Shown here one piece after another: positions 27,590-36,218 of a DNA stretch of 64,000 nt (positions within the stretch are counted from its first letter, which is position 1; every line of letters begins with the position of its first letter). The DNA is from Mycobacterium sp. SMC-8 (lineage in GTDB: Bacteria; Actinomycetota; Actinomycetes; Mycobacteriales; Mycobacteriaceae). The notes under the pieces were generated by a model that did not search any database, was not told where the DNA came from, and worked only from the letters and a program-made list of their open reading frames with translations. The stretch covers positions 2,728,001 through 2,792,000 of the forward strand of contig NZ_CP079865.1 of the NCBI RefSeq assembly GCF_025263565.1, given 5' to 3'. Made by a program: the position numbers and the translations under genes.

Positions 27590-29365
27590 ATGTTCTCTCT
27601 GCTGTCCGGGGTGCCCGGGTTCGACGACGTCCGTGATTTCGCCCGTAAGCTCGACACCGCCCGCCACCAAGGCGTGCCCGACGGATGCGTCCTCGAGCTG
27701 GACCTGCAGACCGCACCGCCGGAATCGGCCGGCTTCGACCCGATGGCCTTGATCAACGGCGCCGGGAGACCGCTGCTGCTACGCGAGGCGGTGGCCGCGA
27801 TCCACCGTGCCGCCGACGATCCCCGCGTCGCCGGTCTGATAGCCCGCGTCCAGATCGACGCCGCCCCACCGGGACCCGTGCAGGAACTGCGCGAGGCGAT
27901 CGTCGCGTTCACCGCCAAGAAGCCGTCGCTGGCGTGGGCCGAGACCTACCCTGGCACGCTGTCCTACTATCTGGCCTCGGCGTTCGGCGAGGTGTGGATG
28001 CAGCCGTCGGGCACCGTGGGCCTGGTCGGATTCGCCACCAGCGCGCTGTTCCTGCGGGACGCGCTCGACCAGCTCGGCGTGGAAGCGCAGTTCGTCGCCC
28101 GCGGCGAATACAAGTCGGCGGCAAACCTTTTCACCCAGGACCGCTACACCGACGCGCACCGCGAGGCCGACACCGCGCTGGTGGACGGGCTGCGCGCACA
28201 GGTGTGGGATGCGGTGAGCGCTTCACGCAAGGTGGATCGTGCTGCCCTGGACACGCTGGCCGACCGCGCGCCGCTGCTGCGCGACGATGCCGTGGCCGCC
28301 GGCCTCGTGGACCGCATCGGCTTCCGCGACGAGGCCTACGGCCGCATCGCGGAGTTGGTCGGCGCCGAGGGTGTCTCCGCGGAGTCCGGCGATCCCGACG
28401 GCGACGACGCCCCGCCCCGGCTGTACCTGGCGCGCTACGCGCGCGCCAAGAAGCCGGCCGTGCCGGCGATCAAGAGCCATCCCAAGGTCGCGGTCGTCAC
28501 CGTCGCCGGGCCGATCGTCAGCGGCCGCGGCGGACGGCAGATGTCCCCGATGGGCAGCTCCAGTTCCGGCGGCGACACCATCGCGGCGGCGCTGCGGCAG
28601 GCCGCCGCCGACGACGACGTCGCCGCGATCGTGCTGCGTGTCGACAGCCCGGGCGGCTCGGTCACCGGTTCGGAGACGATCTGGCGCGAGGTGGTGCGCA
28701 CCCGCGAGCGCGGCAAGCCGGTGGTCGCGTCGATGGGCGCCGTCGCGGCGTCGGGCGGCTACTACGTGTCGATGGCCGCCGACGCCATCGTGGCCAACCC
28801 CGGCACCATCACCGGATCGATCGGCGTGGTGACGGGCAAGTTCGTCGCGCGCGAACTCAAGGACCGTCTCGGTGTCGGGTCGGACACGGTGCGTACCAAC
28901 GCCAACGCCGACGCCTGGTCGATCAACGCGCCGTTCACCGACGAGCAGCAGGCCCACGTCGAGGCCGAAGCCGACCTGTTCTACACCGACTTCGTCGCGC
29001 GGGTCGCCGACGGCCGCGGCATGAGCGTCGAAGACGTCGAGCGGGTCGCCCGGGGTCGGGTGTGGACCGGAGCCGACGCACTACAGCGGGGTCTGGTCGA
29101 CGAGCTCGGCGGGCTGCGCACCGCGATCCGGCGCGCCAAGGCGCTGGCCGGCCTTGACGTGGACGCCAAGGTGCAGATCGAGAACCTGCCCGGCTCGTCG
29201 CTGCGGGACGTGCTGCGGCCCAAGCCTTCTTCGCAACCCGCCGCAGCATCGCTGCCGGATCTCCTGGGGGCCATGGCGATTCGCTCGGTGCTGGGTGTGG
29301 TCGATCAGACGCAACGTTCACTCACCGGTGTAAACGTGCTGTGGCTGGGGGAGACGCGGTACTAG
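27590..29365 (+). CDS. sppA: Signal peptide peptidase SppA, 67K type
   Basis: A 591-residue tandem-domain SppA of the long form. The N-terminal half carries the probable catalytic lysine (ARGEYKSAANLF, near residue 181) and the C-terminal half the serine in AVAASGGYYVSMAA (near residue 387), the Ser/Lys dyad being completed between domains. It degrades cleaved signal peptides in the membrane. No clear N-terminal TM helix is visible, as in other mycobacterial versions. In M. tuberculosis sppA sits likewise between the spc operon and the methyltransferase genes. Confidence 0.93.
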   Translation: MFSLLSGVPGFDDVRDFARKLDTARHQGVPDGCVLELDLQTAPPESAGFDPMALINGAGRPLLLREAVAAIHRAADDPRVAGLIARVQIDAAPPGPVQELREAIVAFTAKKPSLAWAETYPGTLSYYLASAFGEVWMQPSGTVGLVGFATSALFLRDALDQLGVEAQFVARGEYKSAANLFTQDRYTDAHREADTALVDGLRAQVWDAVSASRKVDRAALDTLADRAPLLRDDAVAAGLVDRIGFRDEAYGRIAELVGAEGVSAESGDPDGDDAPPRLYLARYARAKKPAVPAIKSHPKVAVVTVAGPIVSGRGGRQMSPMGSSSSGGDTIAAALRQAAADDDVAAIVLRVDSPGGSVTGSETIWREVVRTRERGKPVVASMGAVAASGGYYVSMAADAIVANPGTITGSIGVVTGKFVARELKDRLGVGSDTVRTNANADAWSINAPFTDEQQAHVEAEADLFYTDFVARVADGRGMSVEDVERVARGRVWTGADALQRGLVDELGGLRTAIRRAKALAGLDVDAKVQIENLPGSSLRDVLRPKPSSQPAAASLPDLLGAMAIRSVLGVVDQTQRSLTGVNVLWLGETRY

Positions 29366-29407
29366 GGGGTCCGATTCGTCATCATGGACTTAGTCCAAAA
29401 TGGCAGG

Positions 29408-29635
29408 ATGGAAGTCGGCGTGCACGAGGCCAAGACGAACCTGTCCAGATTGCTGCGCAGGGTCGAGGCCGGGGAGGAAATCACCATCATCCGCGGTGGT
29501 GAGCCTGTCGCGGTGATGGTGCCGAGCTGGGCGCGCAGGCGCCGTGAGTTCCGCATCGATGCAGGCTCGTTCACGGTGCCCGACAACTTCTACGCGCCGC
29601 AGCCAGAGGACGAACTACGGGCGTTTGAAGGATGA
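29408..29635 (+). CDS. VapB/Phd-type antitoxin
   Basis: A 75-residue protein: MEVGVHEAKTNLSRLLRRVEAGEEITIIRGGEPVAVMVP is the Phd/YefM-like DNA-binding fold, followed by a flexible tail that normally wraps the toxin. The start MEVG is chosen by family resemblance; an in-frame ATG at 29384 would add 8 residues. Its TGA overlaps the start of a VapC-like gene (ATGA at 29632-29635), the usual toxin-antitoxin layout, but that toxin gene is broken. Confidence 0.85.
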   Translation: MEVGVHEAKTNLSRLLRRVEAGEEITIIRGGEPVAVMVPSWARRRREFRIDAGSFTVPDNFYAPQPEDELRAFEG

Positions 29636-30016
29636 GGCTGCTGCTGGACACGCATGTCTGGCTAGGGCTGCAGACGGAGCCGACCCGAATTCGGCACGAT
29701 GTGCTGGCGATGTTCGAAGACATGAGCAACGAATTGTTGTCGCATCTCGGCGAGCTGGTGGAAAATACCGGTCAAGTACGGGCTCGGCAAACTGGCGTTG
29801 CCCGCGCCTTCGGCGGAGTGCGTCCCCGACCGTATGCGTCGTTCTGGTGTTGTCGCCCTTCCGATCCGGCACAGCCATGCGCTACAGGTGGCGGAACTGC
29901 CGCCACGTCACCGTGATCCGTTTGATCGGATGCTGATCGCACAGGCGCAGTTGGAGAACCTCGCAATCGTCACACCTTCGGCCCCTACTCCGTATCTCTG
30001 CTCTCACTGTGACTGA
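29632..30016 (+). pseudogene. VapC-like PIN toxin, frameshifted
   Basis: The first frame starts MRLLLDTHVWLG, the PIN-domain N-terminus with its metal-binding Asp. At about 29748-29750 the similarity moves to another frame, which continues ASWWKIPVKYGLGKLALPAPSAE and then HALQVAELPPRHRDPFDRMLIAQAQLENLAIVT, the conserved second half. One extra base in CTCGGCG explains the shift. The C-terminal Asp region (usually TxD) reads TPSAPT, so the end is also worn. The nuclease is therefore very probably inactive while the antitoxin stays intact. Confidence 0.82.
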
Positions 30017-30050
30017 GGTGTTCGACCAGGCGCTCCAGCAGTTGGGCGGG

Positions 30051-30770
30051 CTAATCCTCAGGTAGGAGGTGGCCGGCGTCCCTGATCCACGTCAGGCTGC
30101 GGGTGGGGATGCGCTGTGCGATCCAATCACCGTGAGGCGCAGGAAGAATGCGGTCGTCCCGGCCCCATAACAGCGTCACCGGGGTGTCGACGGTGCCCAG
30201 CAGCTTTTCGTAGTCGGCGGTGTCGCCCTGGCTGAGTTGCCGGTACTGCCGGTAGAAGGCCGCCTGGCCGTCGTCACCCAACCACGGGGCCAGGTATGTC
30301 GCAAGGACGCCGGGGCGGTACCCGGCGTGGGTGCCGTTGCGCAGGTGCGCGGTGACGAGTGCTTCGTGGGTGGGTGTAGGCCGGAAGTTGTTCGAACACC
30401 TCGTGGTGCTGCCGGATGAGCCCGAACAAGCCGTGTTCCCAAGTGCCACCGCCGGTGACGGCGTCGAACTGAAAGACGTCTGAATACGCGCTGTTTTCGA
30501 GCAGTAGTGCGCGCAGTACGGTCGCGCCACCGATGTCGCAGGCCACCAGGCTGTGACGGTCCAAGCCCCACTGCCGTAGCAGTTCGGCGAAGTTGCGTCC
30601 CTGCTGCGCCGCGAGCGTGAGGTCCTGGCGTTCGTGCTTCTCCGATTGCCCGTTACCGGGGTAATCGAAGACGTAGACGCGGCGTCCGAGTCGGGCGAGT
30701 GCGGGCGCGATATCGCGCGGGGCCGTCACCGAACGAGTCCCAGCCGACCACCCCCTCGGGGAGGTCTGTT
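30051..30770 (-). pseudogene. Alpha/beta hydrolase remnant
   Basis: Two frames together spell an alpha/beta hydrolase: RDIAPALARLGRRVYVFDYPGNGQSE and SLVACDIGGATVLRALL from 30729 downward, then, after a frameshift near 30370-30395, GDDGQAAFYRQYRQLSQGDTADYEKLLG..PVTLLWGRDDRILP..WIRDAGHLLPED. A TAG at 30051-30053 ends it, yet the same frame goes on as PAQLLERLVEHL, the normal end of such proteins, so the TAG looks like a nonsense change from CAG. The N-terminus with the oxyanion hole is missing next to the 13E12 gene. Three lesions make this a clear pseudogene. Confidence 0.82.
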
Positions 30771-32092
30771 GCTTGCGTCAAAGTCCATGTCGTTGGCGTC
30801 GGATCCACCTTCGCCAGTGTGCCGGAATTGTCGTACCCCTCTGCCAGGATGGCGTTATGTCCTCGACCGCAGCACCTTTCACTCTTGAAGTGGGTCCGAA
30901 AGAGCGTCTCGAGGAATTGTTCGCGGAGGTGGCGGAGCTGACGGGTCAGCGCAACGCGATCGACGGCCGGCTGGTGGAGATCATCGCCGAGATCGACCGA
31001 GAGGGGCTGGCGGGGATGACCGGTGTCCGGTCGATGGAGGCGTTGGTGGCCTGGAAATTGGGCACCTCACCGCGCAACGCAGAAACCGTCGTCGCGATCG
31101 CCCGCCGCGTTGATCAGTTTCCCCGCTGCACCGAAGGAATGCGCGAGGGCAGGTTGTCGCTGGACCAGGTCGGGGTCATCGCTGAGCGGGCCGCCGACGG
31201 CTCGGACGCGCACTACGCACAGTTCGCCGAATCGGCGACGGTCACCCAGTTGCGTACCGCGGTGAAGCTCGAACCGCGGCCCCCCGATCCGAAGCCCGCG
31301 CCGAAACCCACCATCACCAGGACTGAGGACGGCGAGTACACCACGTATCGGATCCGGCTGTCGCGGGTGGAGGCGGCGAAGTTCGATGCCGCGCTGGCCT
31401 CGCACCGGGATGCGCAGATCGCCGAATGGAAACGCGACCACGCCGACGGTGCCTCGGATCAGGTGCCCCCGATGCCGACCTCCGTCGACGGGTTCATGGG
31501 ACTGGTGGAGGCCGGTTGGGATGCCGACGTGGCGCGACGCCCGCACGGACAGCACACCACCGTCGTGGTTCACGTTGACGTCGAACGGCGCGTGGGCTCC
31601 TTGCATCTAGGGCCGCTGCTGACTGAAGATGAGCGTCAATACCTGACCTGTGATACGTCCTGCGAGGTGTGGTTCGAACGTGCCGGCCAACCGATCGGGG
31701 CGGGTCGGACGACCCGCACCATCAGCCGTCGGTTGCGCCTGGCGCTGGAGCTCCGCGACCATTGCTGCGTGGTTCCCGGATGCGGAGCCACCCGCGGTCT
31801 TCATGCCCACCACATCGTGCACTGGGAGGACGGCGGCCCCACCGAATTGTGGAATCTGGTGCTGGTCTGTCCGTTTCACCACCGGCTGCACCACCGCGGC
31901 GGCATCACGATCACGGGAACGGCCGGCCAGCTGACAGTCACCGACAGCGACGGTGGCCCGCTACCACCAGGGTCGCTGGCACGTCCACCGACCACGTCGC
32001 CCCCTGCCGTCGCGCCCTGTAAAGGCCCGACCGGCGAACACGCACAATGGAAGTGGTACGAACCTTTCCAGCCGCCAGAAGTCGACCCGTAG
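30771..32092. mobile_element. Putative 13E12-type element, approximate ends
   Basis: The interval between the truncated hydrolase and the truncated alcohol dehydrogenase is filled by the 13E12/HNH gene alone. Ends are set from where the flanking gene similarities stop (about 30770 and 32087-32092); no terminal inverted repeats or target-site duplication could be made out by eye. It may have arrived by insertion with loss of flanking DNA or by recombination between 13E12 copies. Confidence 0.45.
30857..32092 (+). CDS. 13E12 repeat family protein (DUF222, HNH endonuclease)
   Basis: The 411-residue product has the DUF222 region (ELTGQRNAIDGRLVEIIAEID..GMTGVRSMEALVAWKLG) and a C-terminal HNH nuclease motif CVVPGCGATRGLHAHHIVHW..GGPTELWNLVLVCPFHHRLHH. 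Such genes are the cargo of REP13E12 repeats in mycobacteria, which can act as phage integration sites. ATG 30857 starts the family-like part. Both neighbours are truncated exactly at its edges: a hydrolase lacking its N-terminus on one side and an alcohol dehydrogenase lacking its C-terminus on the other, as expected for an inserted element. Confidence 0.9.
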   Translation: MSSTAAPFTLEVGPKERLEELFAEVAELTGQRNAIDGRLVEIIAEIDREGLAGMTGVRSMEALVAWKLGTSPRNAETVVAIARRVDQFPRCTEGMREGRLSLDQVGVIAERAADGSDAHYAQFAESATVTQLRTAVKLEPRPPDPKPAPKPTITRTEDGEYTTYRIRLSRVEAAKFDAALASHRDAQIAEWKRDHADGASDQVPPMPTSVDGFMGLVEAGWDADVARRPHGQHTTVVVHVDVERRVGSLHLGPLLTEDERQYLTCDTSCEVWFERAGQPIGAGRTTRTISRRLRLALELRDHCCVVPGCGATRGLHAHHIVHWEDGGPTELWNLVLVCPFHHRLHHRGGITITGTAGQLTVTDSDGGPLPPGSLARPPTTSPPAVAPCKGPTGEHAQWKWYEPFQPPEVDP

Positions 32093-32176
32093 GACCACTT
32101 CGGTCGGGCCCGGACTGGGGTCCGGGATCTCTTCGACGCCCTCGTGACCAGTGCCGTCGAGGATGATTGCCCTCAC
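32087..32176 (-). pseudogene. Alcohol dehydrogenase (MDR) N-terminal stump
   Basis: Reading from GTG 32176, which overlaps the stop of the preceding dehydrogenase as GTGA, the peptide MRAIILDGTGHEGVEEIPDP then SPGPTEVVLRV is the typical N-terminus of a zinc-dependent medium-chain alcohol/polyol dehydrogenase. After ~30 residues it runs into the end of the 13E12 gene and becomes unrelated. So the last gene of the polyol operon has been cut off by the element. Confidence 0.75.
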
Positions 32177-33156
32177 GAGACTGCCACGGGGGCGCCGCCG
32201 TTGTTCATGGATTCGATGACGGCGTCGGCCACGAGCGCGGCCTGCAGTCCGTCTTCGGCGGTCGCCAATGTCGACGGCCGGCCTTTCTCGATCGAGTCGA
32301 TCCACTCCTGCAACTCGATGCGGTAGGCGTCGGCATAACGGGAAAGCCAGTTTTCCGGATACCCGATACCTCGTGTGCTCTGGGAATCCCGCACCACGTG
32401 GGCGGGCAAGGTCAGTGCTGCGGTGCCGTCCTCCCCGACGACCTCACACCGGGTGTCGTAACCGTACCCGGCGTTGAGAAATACCTCCACGGTGATCAGA
32501 ACGTCGGAAGCGGTGCGCAGCAACATGATCTGCGGGTCCTGGCGCATCCCTGATCTGCTCGAGGTCCTACCGCAATGCCAGGTGACCGACGTGACGGGCG
32601 AACCGAGAAGCCACGGCATCACGTCGAGTTCGTGGATGGCGGCGTTGGTGACCGTGGATGCCGAGTCTCCGCCGGGGTAGGCCTCGACGGTCCGGCTGAC
32701 GCAGTGCGACACGAGGATCGGGCCGAGTTCCCCGGAATCGACGACCGCCTTCAACTCTGTGTAGGCGGGATCGAACCGTCGCATGAAACCCAAGCCGATG
32801 AGCGAACCGCGCGCGGCCCTCTCGGCTTCGACCACGATGCTCGCCTCGGAAGCCGTCGGTGCCAAAGGCTTTTCGCACAGTACGGGCTTGCCGGCCTTCA
32901 CCGCGGCGAGCGCGAGGTCGGCGTGGGTCGAATCGTGCGAGGCGATGACCACCGCGTCGACATCGTCGCTGTCGATCAGCGCGAAGCCGTTCTCGCGGAC
33001 CGTCGCACCGCGCATCTGTGCGGCGATCCGCGCGGCGGCGTCGGCATTGACGTCGGCAACCGCGGTGACCGCCGCGCCCGCCACACAGCCGTTCAGTTTG
33101 CGGGCGTGGTCGGCGCCCATGACGCCGACTCCGATGACACCGACGCGGACGGTCAC
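32173..33156 (-). CDS. Gfo/Idh/MocA dehydrogenase (myo-inositol 2-dehydrogenase-like)
   Basis: A 327-residue NAD(P)-dependent dehydrogenase. N-terminal Rossmann motif VGVIGVGVMGADHARKL; the EKPLAPT segment near residue 96 holds the family lysine, and later HELDVMPWLLG gives the catalytic H/D region. It is closest in style to inositol 2-dehydrogenase (IolG), oxidising myo-inositol or a similar cyclitol to the inosose. GTG 33156 overlaps the preceding gene as GTGA and it overlaps the alcohol dehydrogenase stump in the same way, so it is mid-operon. Confidence 0.85.
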   Translation of the reverse strand: MTVRVGVIGVGVMGADHARKLNGCVAGAAVTAVADVNADAAARIAAQMRGATVRENGFALIDSDDVDAVVIASHDSTHADLALAAVKAGKPVLCEKPLAPTASEASIVVEAERAARGSLIGLGFMRRFDPAYTELKAVVDSGELGPILVSHCVSRTVEAYPGGDSASTVTNAAIHELDVMPWLLGSPVTSVTWHCGRTSSRSGMRQDPQIMLLRTASDVLITVEVFLNAGYGYDTRCEVVGEDGTAALTLPAHVVRDSQSTRGIGYPENWLSRYADAYRIELQEWIDSIEKGRPSTLATAEDGLQAALVADAVIESMNNGGAPVAVS

Positions 33157-34184
33157 TGTTCTTCTCCTGGGTAGATTATTCCGAGGTCGTGGCGGATGCG
33201 GTCCATCATGTCGAGGGTGTCGAGGACTGCCGAGGGTGGATGGATGATCGAAGCTGTTCCTCCGCCGCCGATGATTCGCGCCGCCTCGGTAGCGGAGAAG
33301 TGCAGCCCGCCGATGTGTCCGGCACGGGGCTCCTCGTACGTCATCGGCGCGGCATCGCGCAGCTGGATGGTAAACGGCCCGGGCTGGTAATAGGGGCCGG
33401 GTATCGACAGGTAGCCGAGCTCGCCGGCGATGGTTGCGTCGCGCGGGGTGTCGGCCATGATGGTGGTGTTGATCGCCGACTGGTGACCCCCGGCATGGCC
33501 CAGGACGGCCGAGAACTGGCCATTGATGTGATCATTCGCCTGCTGCCCGATGGCGCGGACCACCTCGGGCGCGCCCAGTACCCAGTGCGCGAAGGAGACG
33601 GGATAGATCCCCATATCCAGCATCGGGCCTCCGAGCAGTTGCGGATCGTAAATGCGGTGGTCTGGCCTGAAGAACTCGCCATTGTCCACAACGACCGTGC
33701 GCAGTTCGCCCAGGACCCCGCCATCGAGGATCTGGCGGATGACGTCGAACTTCGGCAGGAATTTCGACCACATCGCCTCGCCGGCGAACAAGCCCGCCTG
33801 CTGAGCCACCAGAAAGACTTCGCGCGCCTCAGAAGCGTTGATGCCCATCGGCTTTTCTACCAAGACGTGCTTCCCGGCCGCCAATGCGGCGAGGGCGCAG
33901 GAGTGATGCTCGATGTGCGGGGTGCTGATGTACACGATGTCGATATCGGGGTCCGACAGCATGAGCTCGTAGCTGGTGTAGGACTTGTCGATGCCCCATT
34001 GGGCAGCGAACCGCTCTGCGCGCGAGGCTGATCGGGACGACACCGCGACGACGTGTTGGCCTGTGTGGGTCGTAACCGCTTCGACGAAGCGTTGGCCGAT
34101 CCACCCCGGTCCCACGACGGCCCAGCGGAGCTTCGGTGCGGTCGTGGGATCCGGGGTTCGTGGTGCCGGTAGGGCTGTTGGCAT
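33153..34184 (-). CDS. Gfo/Idh/MocA family oxidoreductase
   Basis: The 343-residue product has the Rossmann motif LRWAVVGPGWIGQRFVEAV, the catalytic EKPMGINASEA (Lys near residue 103) and a typical C-terminal beta-sheet domain with LLGGPMLDMGIYPVSFA. Members oxidise sugars, glucosides or polyols with NAD(P). It couples to the next gene by a GTGA overlap and lies just after the broken sugar-binding protein gene. Exact substrate unknown. Confidence 0.87.
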   Translation of the reverse strand: MPTALPAPRTPDPTTAPKLRWAVVGPGWIGQRFVEAVTTHTGQHVVAVSSRSASRAERFAAQWGIDKSYTSYELMLSDPDIDIVYISTPHIEHHSCALAALAAGKHVLVEKPMGINASEAREVFLVAQQAGLFAGEAMWSKFLPKFDVIRQILDGGVLGELRTVVVDNGEFFRPDHRIYDPQLLGGPMLDMGIYPVSFAHWVLGAPEVVRAIGQQANDHINGQFSAVLGHAGGHQSAINTTIMADTPRDATIAGELGYLSIPGPYYQPGPFTIQLRDAAPMTYEEPRAGHIGGLHFSATEAARIIGGGGTASIIHPPSAVLDTLDMMDRIRHDLGIIYPGEEQ

Positions 34185-34189
34185 AAGGC

Positions 34190-35195
34190 TCAGCGGGTTC
34201 CTTGTTTGGCAAGGTCAGCGATCACATCGATGTTGCTGTCGTCGACGAAAGTAGGGCCTGTCAGCACCGCCTGCCCGCCGCCGATGGTGTTGCGGTTGTT
34301 GAGCAGCAGCCAGAGACTGTCGACAGCCAGATACCCCTGCAGGAAGGGCTGCTGGTCGACCGGCCACGCCACGTCACCCGCTTTGATGGCGTCCACCAAC
34401 TGGGCGTCGGTATCAAACGTCGTCACGGTCGCGTCGCTACCGGCGGGCTCCTTCGCCTGCACCGCGGCCATCGCGATGCCTGAGTAGAGGGTCTGGATGT
34501 GATCGATCGAGGGGTCCTCTTGAAGCTTGGCGGTGATGGTCGCTTGGACGGACGGCATGTCGTTGCCGTTGACGTACAGGTTCTCGACGGCGCCGCCCTG
34601 CAGGCCCCGCTTGACACCTTCACAGCGTGCCTCCAGCGACACGTTGCCCTGTTCGTGGACGACGCAGAGAGTCCGTTGGGCGCCTTCGGCTCGGAGTCGT
34701 TCACCCGCCTGTGCCCGCGACGATCTCGTCCTGCCCGAAGAAGGCCGAGATGCCCATCTGTTTCCAGTTGTCGAAGCCGGAGTTCAGCGCGACGACGGGA
34801 ATGCCTGCGTCGATAGCCTTTTGGATCGCGGGGGCCATCGCATCGGGTTTGGCTAGGGTGACGGCGATACCGTCGACCCGGCTGTCGATCGCGGCCTGGA
34901 CGAAGTTCGCCTGGGCCGGAGCCTCGGGATCTGTCGACAATCGCAGTTCGATGTTGTCCTTGGCTGCCGCGGTTTCGGCGCCCTTGCGGATCAGGTCGGC
35001 GAACGGAACGCCGGGACCCCAATGTGCGATCATCGCCACCACCTTGTGCGGGGTGTCAGCGGTACCGGCCGTCATCCCGCTGCCGTTCGACGCGGGCTTG
35101 CCTCCGGTGCTGGAGCACGCAGTCATCGACGCGGTGAGCGTCAGCGCTGCGACTGAGAGAACCACCGTGCGGCGGCCGATAGAGAGCAGTTTCAT
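34190..35195 (-). pseudogene. Sugar ABC transporter binding lipoprotein, frameshifted
   Basis: From ATG 35195 the frame encodes a lipoprotein signal (MKLLSIGRRTVVLSVAALTL..TAC) and a type I periplasmic-binding domain (HKVVAMIAHWGPGVPFADLIRKG..VDGIAVTLAKPDAMAPAI..GIPVVALNSGFDNW) and stops after VAGTGG. The rest (AQAGERLRAEGAQRTL..EARCEGVKRGLQG..VTTFDTDAQLVDAI) is in another frame down to 34190. Deleting one base of the CCC at 34714-34716 (GGG on the coding strand) restores one continuous protein. It is a real frameshift or a homopolymer error. No permease or ATPase gene is nearby. Confidence 0.82.
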
Positions 35196-35232
35196 CTCGT
35201 TCTTCCTTTCCGGCGCGACTTCGTTGTCGGCG

Positions 35233-36183
35233 TCATTGCTCGGCCGGTAACAGGCCGATGCTGGTGAAGTACTCCCGCGTGCGGGTGGCAATTGCTTTGG
35301 CGTTCCCCGGCTTTGCGGGATACATGTCCTGCTCGATGATCAGGCGCAGGTCGCGGTTCAATGCAGCGAGGTCGTCGAGGAGCGGCTTCATGTCGGGTGC
35401 ACCCAACGGCGGTTCGACCATGGCGCCGCGCTGTACTGCCTCGTAGAAACCGACCTTGTCCGCACGGGCTTTGGCGGCGACGGCGGGATTTACCTGCTTG
35501 AGGTGGATGTAGCTGATCCGGTCGGGATGGCGACGAACGATCTCGCGGTTGTCGCCGGCGCAGTACTCGACGTGTCCGGTGTCCAGGCACAGCGCAACGG
35601 CATCGGGGTCGGTGTCGTCGAGGAACGTGTCGATGAACTGCTGGGTCTCGACATGCGTGTCGACGTGCGGGTGAAATGCGAGCTGAATGCCATACTGCTC
35701 CTTGATCATCCGGCCGAGTTTGTTCTGCCCGCCGACCAGGTCACCCCACTGCTCGGCCGTGAGTTCGGCGGGCTGGTTCAGCTCACCGGTCTGCAGGTCG
35801 GTGAACATCTCGGGCAGCACCACGAGGTGTTCGACGTCCATCGCCGCGAGTAGTTCGCAGACCTCGAACGCGTCGCGTCGCGATGACTCGAACGCGTCTG
35901 CCCCTCGATGAGTTGCGGCGCCGACCGTGCCTGCGGTGAGCGACAGGCCGCGCTTGCCGAGTTCGTCCTTCAGGTGTTCGGGATTTGTGGGCAGGTATCC
36001 GAACGGCCCGAGTTCGATCGTCCGGAACCCGGCTTCGACGACCTCGTCGAGGAACACCGACCAGTGCGGCTGCTGCGGATCATCGGGAAACCAGATACCC
36101 CACGAGTCGGGGGCGGTGCCCAGTTGCAGGCGTGCGTAGTCAGGGTTGGCAGTCGCGGGGGCGGCGATTTCTGAGGTGGTCAT
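35233..36183 (-). CDS. TIM-barrel sugar isomerase/epimerase (IolE-like)
   Basis: The 316-residue protein belongs to the xylose-isomerase-like TIM-barrel family. Metal-binding positions are suggested by LAFHPHVDTHVET, LCLDTGHVEYC and HLKQVN, and the C-terminus has IIEQDMYP. Such enzymes epimerise ketoses or dehydrate inososes (IolE). The true start is ATG 36183 (MTTSEIAAPATANPDY); the frame is open much further upstream but there overlaps the next dehydrogenase. Its place between two dehydrogenases fits a step after substrate oxidation. Confidence 0.87.
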   Translation of the reverse strand: MTTSEIAAPATANPDYARLQLGTAPDSWGIWFPDDPQQPHWSVFLDEVVEAGFRTIELGPFGYLPTNPEHLKDELGKRGLSLTAGTVGAATHRGADAFESSRRDAFEVCELLAAMDVEHLVVLPEMFTDLQTGELNQPAELTAEQWGDLVGGQNKLGRMIKEQYGIQLAFHPHVDTHVETQQFIDTFLDDTDPDAVALCLDTGHVEYCAGDNREIVRRHPDRISYIHLKQVNPAVAAKARADKVGFYEAVQRGAMVEPPLGAPDMKPLLDDLAALNRDLRLIIEQDMYPAKPGNAKAIATRTREYFTSIGLLPAEQ

Positions 36184-36218
36184 CGAATGTCCTCGTTTTG
36201 GTGTGTGTTCGAAAGCGA

